From the NCBI GenBank assembly GCA_910585335.1, contig CAJUCU010000046.1:1-8287 (forward strand): DNA of 8,287 bases, written 5' to 3'. The notes beneath the pieces are model-generated. The model saw nothing but the letters and a program-made list of their open reading frames with translations. It did not search any database and was not told the origin of the DNA. The stretch comes from an uncultured Bacilli bacterium (GTDB lineage: Bacteria; Bacillota_I; Bacilli_A; RF39; UBA660). Each line of letters starts with the position of its first letter. Positions within the stretch are counted from its first letter, which is position 1. Made by a program: the position numbers and the translations under genes. This document shows positions 6,097-8,287 of the stretch, in pieces.

Positions 6097-7998
6097 CTAA
6101 ATTTCATATTCATCTTCTAACGTAAACTCTACGTTTTCATCAATCCATTCTTTACGTGGTGGCACATCATCCCCCATTAGAATAGAAACGCGTTTTTCGG
6201 CCAGTTGTGCATCTTCGATATTCACGCGGATTAGTGTTCTGCTGCCTGGTTGCATAGTTGTTTCACATAGCTGATCTGCATTCATTTCACCAAGTCCTTT
6301 GTAACGTTGGATATCGCATTTTTTGCCTTTTGCCTTTTCCTTCATTTCATCAATCGAATAAGCATAATCTATATTCTTTCCACTTTGAATTTTAAATAAT
6401 GGTGGGAGTGCTACGAAAAGTCTTCCATCTTCGATAAGGGGTCTCATATAACGATAGAAGAAGGTTAGAAGAAGGCATTGAATATGTCCTCCATCTTCAT
6501 CAGCGTCGCTCATGATGATTACTTTTGAGTACTCACAGTCCTTAATGTCAAAGTTTGCTCCGTAGCCTGCTCCAATTGTATAAATCATCGTATTGATTTC
6601 TTCGTTCTTCAAAATGTCCTCTTCTTTTGTTTTTTGTGTATTTAGCACTTTACCACGAAGAGGTAGAATCGCTTGGAATTTACGGTCTCGTCCTTGTTTA
6701 GCAGAACCACCTGCTGAATCCCCTTCGACTAAGAATAGTTCTTTACGGGCCTTATCTTTTGATTGTGCTGGAGCTAGTTTTCCTGATAAAGAACGTTCTT
6801 TTGTATTTCTTTTATTTCCTTTTCTGGCCTCTTCTCTTGCTTTTCTCGCGGCTTCTCTTGCAATTTTGCTTTTTAAAGACTTATTAATAATATCTGTTGC
6901 AACTGCTCTATTTTCCTCTAAGAAAACACGAATTTGCTCTGAGACGATATTTTCTACTGCTACACGGGCTTGTGGTGTTCCTAGTTTTCCTTTGGTTTGA
7001 CCTTCAAACTGCAATATCCCTTCTGGTATTTTTAAACTAATGACGGCAGTTAGTCCTTCACGAACATCGCTTCCTTCAAAAGCTTTCTCGCGCCCCTTTA
7101 CAAATCCATTTGTTTTGGCATAATCATTAAATACTTTAGTAAGTGCTGTTTTGAATCCCACTTCATGGGTTCCTCCGTCGATTGTTTTTACATTATTTAC
7201 AAATGAGACGATGTTTTCTGAATAAGTATCTGTATATTGCATTGCAATATCTACTTCCATTTTTTCTTTTTGACCTGAGAATGCTAGTACTTTATGAAGA
7301 GTTGTTTTCCCTTTATTCATATCTTCTACAAATTCTTCTATTCCACGTTCATAGCAAAAAGTGATATTTCTCTCATCTTCTTCATCTATTACTTCAATGG
7401 TTAAGCCTTTGATTAAAAAAGCAGACTCCTGCATTCGTTCACATATGGTTGTGTAAGAAAAATTCGTCGTTGAGAATATTTCATCATCTGGTAAGAAACG
7501 TACAGTGGTTCCTGTTTTGTTGCTTGTTCCTACTTGTTTTAGAGGGACTGCTACTGTTCCACCATTTTCACACTTCATGTAATATTCGCCTTTATCACGT
7601 CTTACGGTTACTTCTAACCATTTCGATAAAGCATTTACGACACTTGATCCAACACCGTGTAGACCTCCTGATACTTTATAGCCATCACTTTCAAATTTAC
7701 CACCAGCATGGAGTACTGTAAAAATAACTTCGGGAGTTGATCTTCCTGACTCATGCATTCCTACTGGCAAACCTCGACCGTGATCTTGTACGCTTAGTGA
7801 TTTGTCTTTATGAATGGTAATGGTTATTTTATCTCCAAAACCATTGATTGCTTCATCTATTGCGTTATCTACTATTTCCCAAACTAGATGATGTAGTCCT
7901 CTTTTATCAGTAGAACCGATGTACATACCAGGACGTTTTCTTACTGCTTCTAATCCTTCTAAAATCTTAATCGATGAATCATCATATTTTAATGCCAT
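6097..7998 (-). CDS. parE: DNA topoisomerase IV subunit B (ParE)
   Basis: ATPase subunit of topoisomerase IV, 633 residues, full length. The GHKL ATPase domain contains GLEAVRKRPGMYIGST (15-30), WEIVDNAIDEA (40-50; Glu41 is the general base, Asn45 the Mg ligand), DHGRGLPVG (72-80) and the ATP lid GGLHGVGSSVVNALS (111-125). The transducer domain carries the ATP-contact lysine loop QTKGKLGT (334-341). The TOPRIM domain has EGDSAGGSAKQGRDRKFQ (425-442; catalytic Glu425) and the metal aspartates in SDADEDGGH (497-505; Asp498, Asp500, Asp502). The C-terminal RYKGLGEMNADQL (565-577) completes it. The 'EGDSAGG...LRGKVLN' and 'LMGDDVPPRKEWI' forms, plus the nearby parC, favour ParE over GyrB. ATG at 7998 has GGAG (8009-8006) 7 nt upstream. 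It is the first gene of the operon, behind a strong promoter. Confidence 0.96.
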   Translation of the reverse strand: MALKYDDSSIKILEGLEAVRKRPGMYIGSTDKRGLHHLVWEIVDNAIDEAINGFGDKITITIHKDKSLSVQDHGRGLPVGMHESGRSTPEVIFTVLHAGGKFESDGYKVSGGLHGVGSSVVNALSKWLEVTVRRDKGEYYMKCENGGTVAVPLKQVGTSNKTGTTVRFLPDDEIFSTTNFSYTTICERMQESAFLIKGLTIEVIDEEDERNITFCYERGIEEFVEDMNKGKTTLHKVLAFSGQKEKMEVDIAMQYTDTYSENIVSFVNNVKTIDGGTHEVGFKTALTKVFNDYAKTNGFVKGREKAFEGSDVREGLTAVISLKIPEGILQFEGQTKGKLGTPQARVAVENIVSEQIRVFLEENRAVATDIINKSLKSKIAREAARKAREEARKGNKRNTKERSLSGKLAPAQSKDKARKELFLVEGDSAGGSAKQGRDRKFQAILPLRGKVLNTQKTKEEDILKNEEINTMIYTIGAGYGANFDIKDCEYSKVIIMSDADEDGGHIQCLLLTFFYRYMRPLIEDGRLFVALPPLFKIQSGKNIDYAYSIDEMKEKAKGKKCDIQRYKGLGEMNADQLCETTMQPGSRTLIRVNIEDAQLAEKRVSILMGDDVPPRKEWIDENVEFTLEDEYEI

Positions 7999-8025
7999 GT
8001 TATCACTCCATTACTTTCCATATCA

Positions 8026-8054
8026 ATTATAGCGAAAAATTCTCTCTTTATCAA
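8026..8054 (-). promoter_or_regulatory. Sigma-A promoter of the parE operon
   Basis: On the minus strand, -35 TTGATA (8054-8049), a 17-nt spacer and a consensus -10 TATAAT (8031-8026) match the housekeeping promoter closely. Transcription would start near 8019, giving a leader of about 20 nt before the parE start at 7998. The T-run of the upstream terminator ends about 22 nt before the -35. No other convincing promoter was found between here and the parC stop. Confidence 0.85.
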
Positions 8055-8076
8055 ATAATTTGACTAACTTTTACAG

Positions 8077-8100
8077 AAAAAAAGATGAAACTCGTTCATC
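8077..8100 (-). terminator. Intrinsic terminator upstream of parE
   Basis: GATGAA (8100-8095) pairs with TTCATC (8089-8084) across a 5-nt loop and is followed by seven Ts (8083-8077) on the minus strand. It would end transcription of the gene finishing at 8184 and insulate the parE promoter. The stem is only 6 bp and AT-rich, so efficiency may be modest. Confidence 0.65.
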
Positions 8101-8101
8101 G

Positions 8102-8117
8102 TATAACAAAAGTTATA
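8102..8117. repeat. Perfect 16-bp inverted repeat beside the terminator
   Basis: TATAAC (8102-8107), AAAA loop, GTTATA (8112-8117). It abuts the terminator stem at 8100. A third small hairpin, TTGCTT (8160-8165) with AAGCAA (8171-8176), lies just after the upstream gene's stop. Neither has a T-run, so they may simply protect the transcript end, or be chance pairs in AT-rich DNA. Confidence 0.4.
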
Positions 8118-8183
8118 TTATTTTTCTTTGTTTTAAACTGTTCTTATTTGGGAGTTTTGTTGCTTTTTACAAGCAATTATTTA

Positions 8184-8287
8184 TTATAAATTTTCTATCT
8201 CTTTTTGGGAAAGAGAAGTGGATTTTATAATGATTTCTATATCAACTCCAGCTTCTTTTAATGATTTTGCAATTTCTATCTTTTCTT
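8184..8287 (-). CDS. C-terminal fragment, probable Rpn/PD-(D/E)XK family nuclease-transposase
   Basis: An open frame enters from the right edge and ends with TAA at 8186-8184, giving 33 residues: EKIEIAKSLKEAGVDIEII then IKSTSLSQKEIENL. This 'K-x-x-I-A-K-x-L-K-x-x-G-x-D-I-E-x-I-x-K-x-T-x-L-S-x-x-E-I-x-x-L-stop' ending is what I remember as the typical C-terminus of Rpn-family recombination-promoting nuclease/putative transposase proteins (PF12784-type PD-(D/E)XK). The catalytic domain would lie outside the window, so it is unknown whether the gene is intact. Similar helix-turn-helix-like tails exist in other families, so the call is tentative. Confidence 0.55.
   Translation of the reverse strand, partial: EKIEIAKSLKEAGVDIEIIIKSTSLSQKEIENL

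Noticed and set aside
6593..7000. 135-residue plus-strand open frame
   Set aside because: Lies fully inside the conserved TOPRIM and transducer coding region of parE, with no ribosome site or recognisable family.
887..8186. Possible Mollicute-type code (TGA as Trp), since no gene ends in TGA
   Set aside because: The conserved Trp of ParE (residue 40) is TGG and the frames are full length under the standard code; seven stops are too few to infer anything.

Overview
The window is AT-rich DNA from what looks like a low-GC Firmicutes lineage (Bacilli-like, possibly an uncultured gut-type relative; the exact clade is inference). Reasons: Gram-positive-type ParE and ParC, a YlbD/YlbE pair typical of Bacilli, GGAGG-type ribosome sites and a textbook sigma-A promoter. 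Every stop codon seen is TAA or TAG, and the conserved tryptophan I checked is TGG, so there is no sign of the Mollicute code. All supported genes are on the minus strand, so transcription reads from high to low coordinates.

Layout in transcription order. At the right edge (8184-8287) is the 3' end of a gene whose last 33 residues resemble the C-terminus of Rpn/PD-(D/E)XK nuclease-transposase proteins. Two small hairpins and a terminator (8077-8100) follow. Then comes a strong promoter (-35 TTGATA, 17-nt spacer, -10 TATAAT; 8026-8054) and an apparent four-gene operon: parE (7998-6097), a 696-residue solenoid protein (6078-3988), a small unknown protein (3968-3474, apparent ACG start) and parC (3415-887). 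A terminator whose stem begins inside the last codons of parC closes the operon. Downstream are ylbD (808-434) and ylbE (434-213), overlapping by one base, and a long terminator hairpin that could work on both strands (170-214). At the left edge is the first 32 codons of a membrane-anchored protein (97-1), preceded by a perfect 8-bp inverted repeat placed like an operator.

The usual pair is parE followed directly by parC, which make topoisomerase IV, the decatenase that separates daughter chromosomes. Here two extra genes sit between them with tight 18-58 nt spacing and no visible terminator, so they are probably transcribed with the essential topoisomerase. The larger one is the most unusual object in the window: a cytoplasmic protein with a helical N-terminal region, a TGWCTA-containing domain of unknown function, and 11 tandem repeats of 21 residues. 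One position in the repeat, between a constant Ala and a constant Phe, is hypervariable (His, Asn, Phe, Arg, Trp, Tyr). This is what a ligand-binding solenoid surface would look like. Codon-level differences show the array grew partly by duplication of a four-repeat block. The small neighbour has no family I recognise; its best start has a perfect Shine-Dalgarno but an ACG codon.
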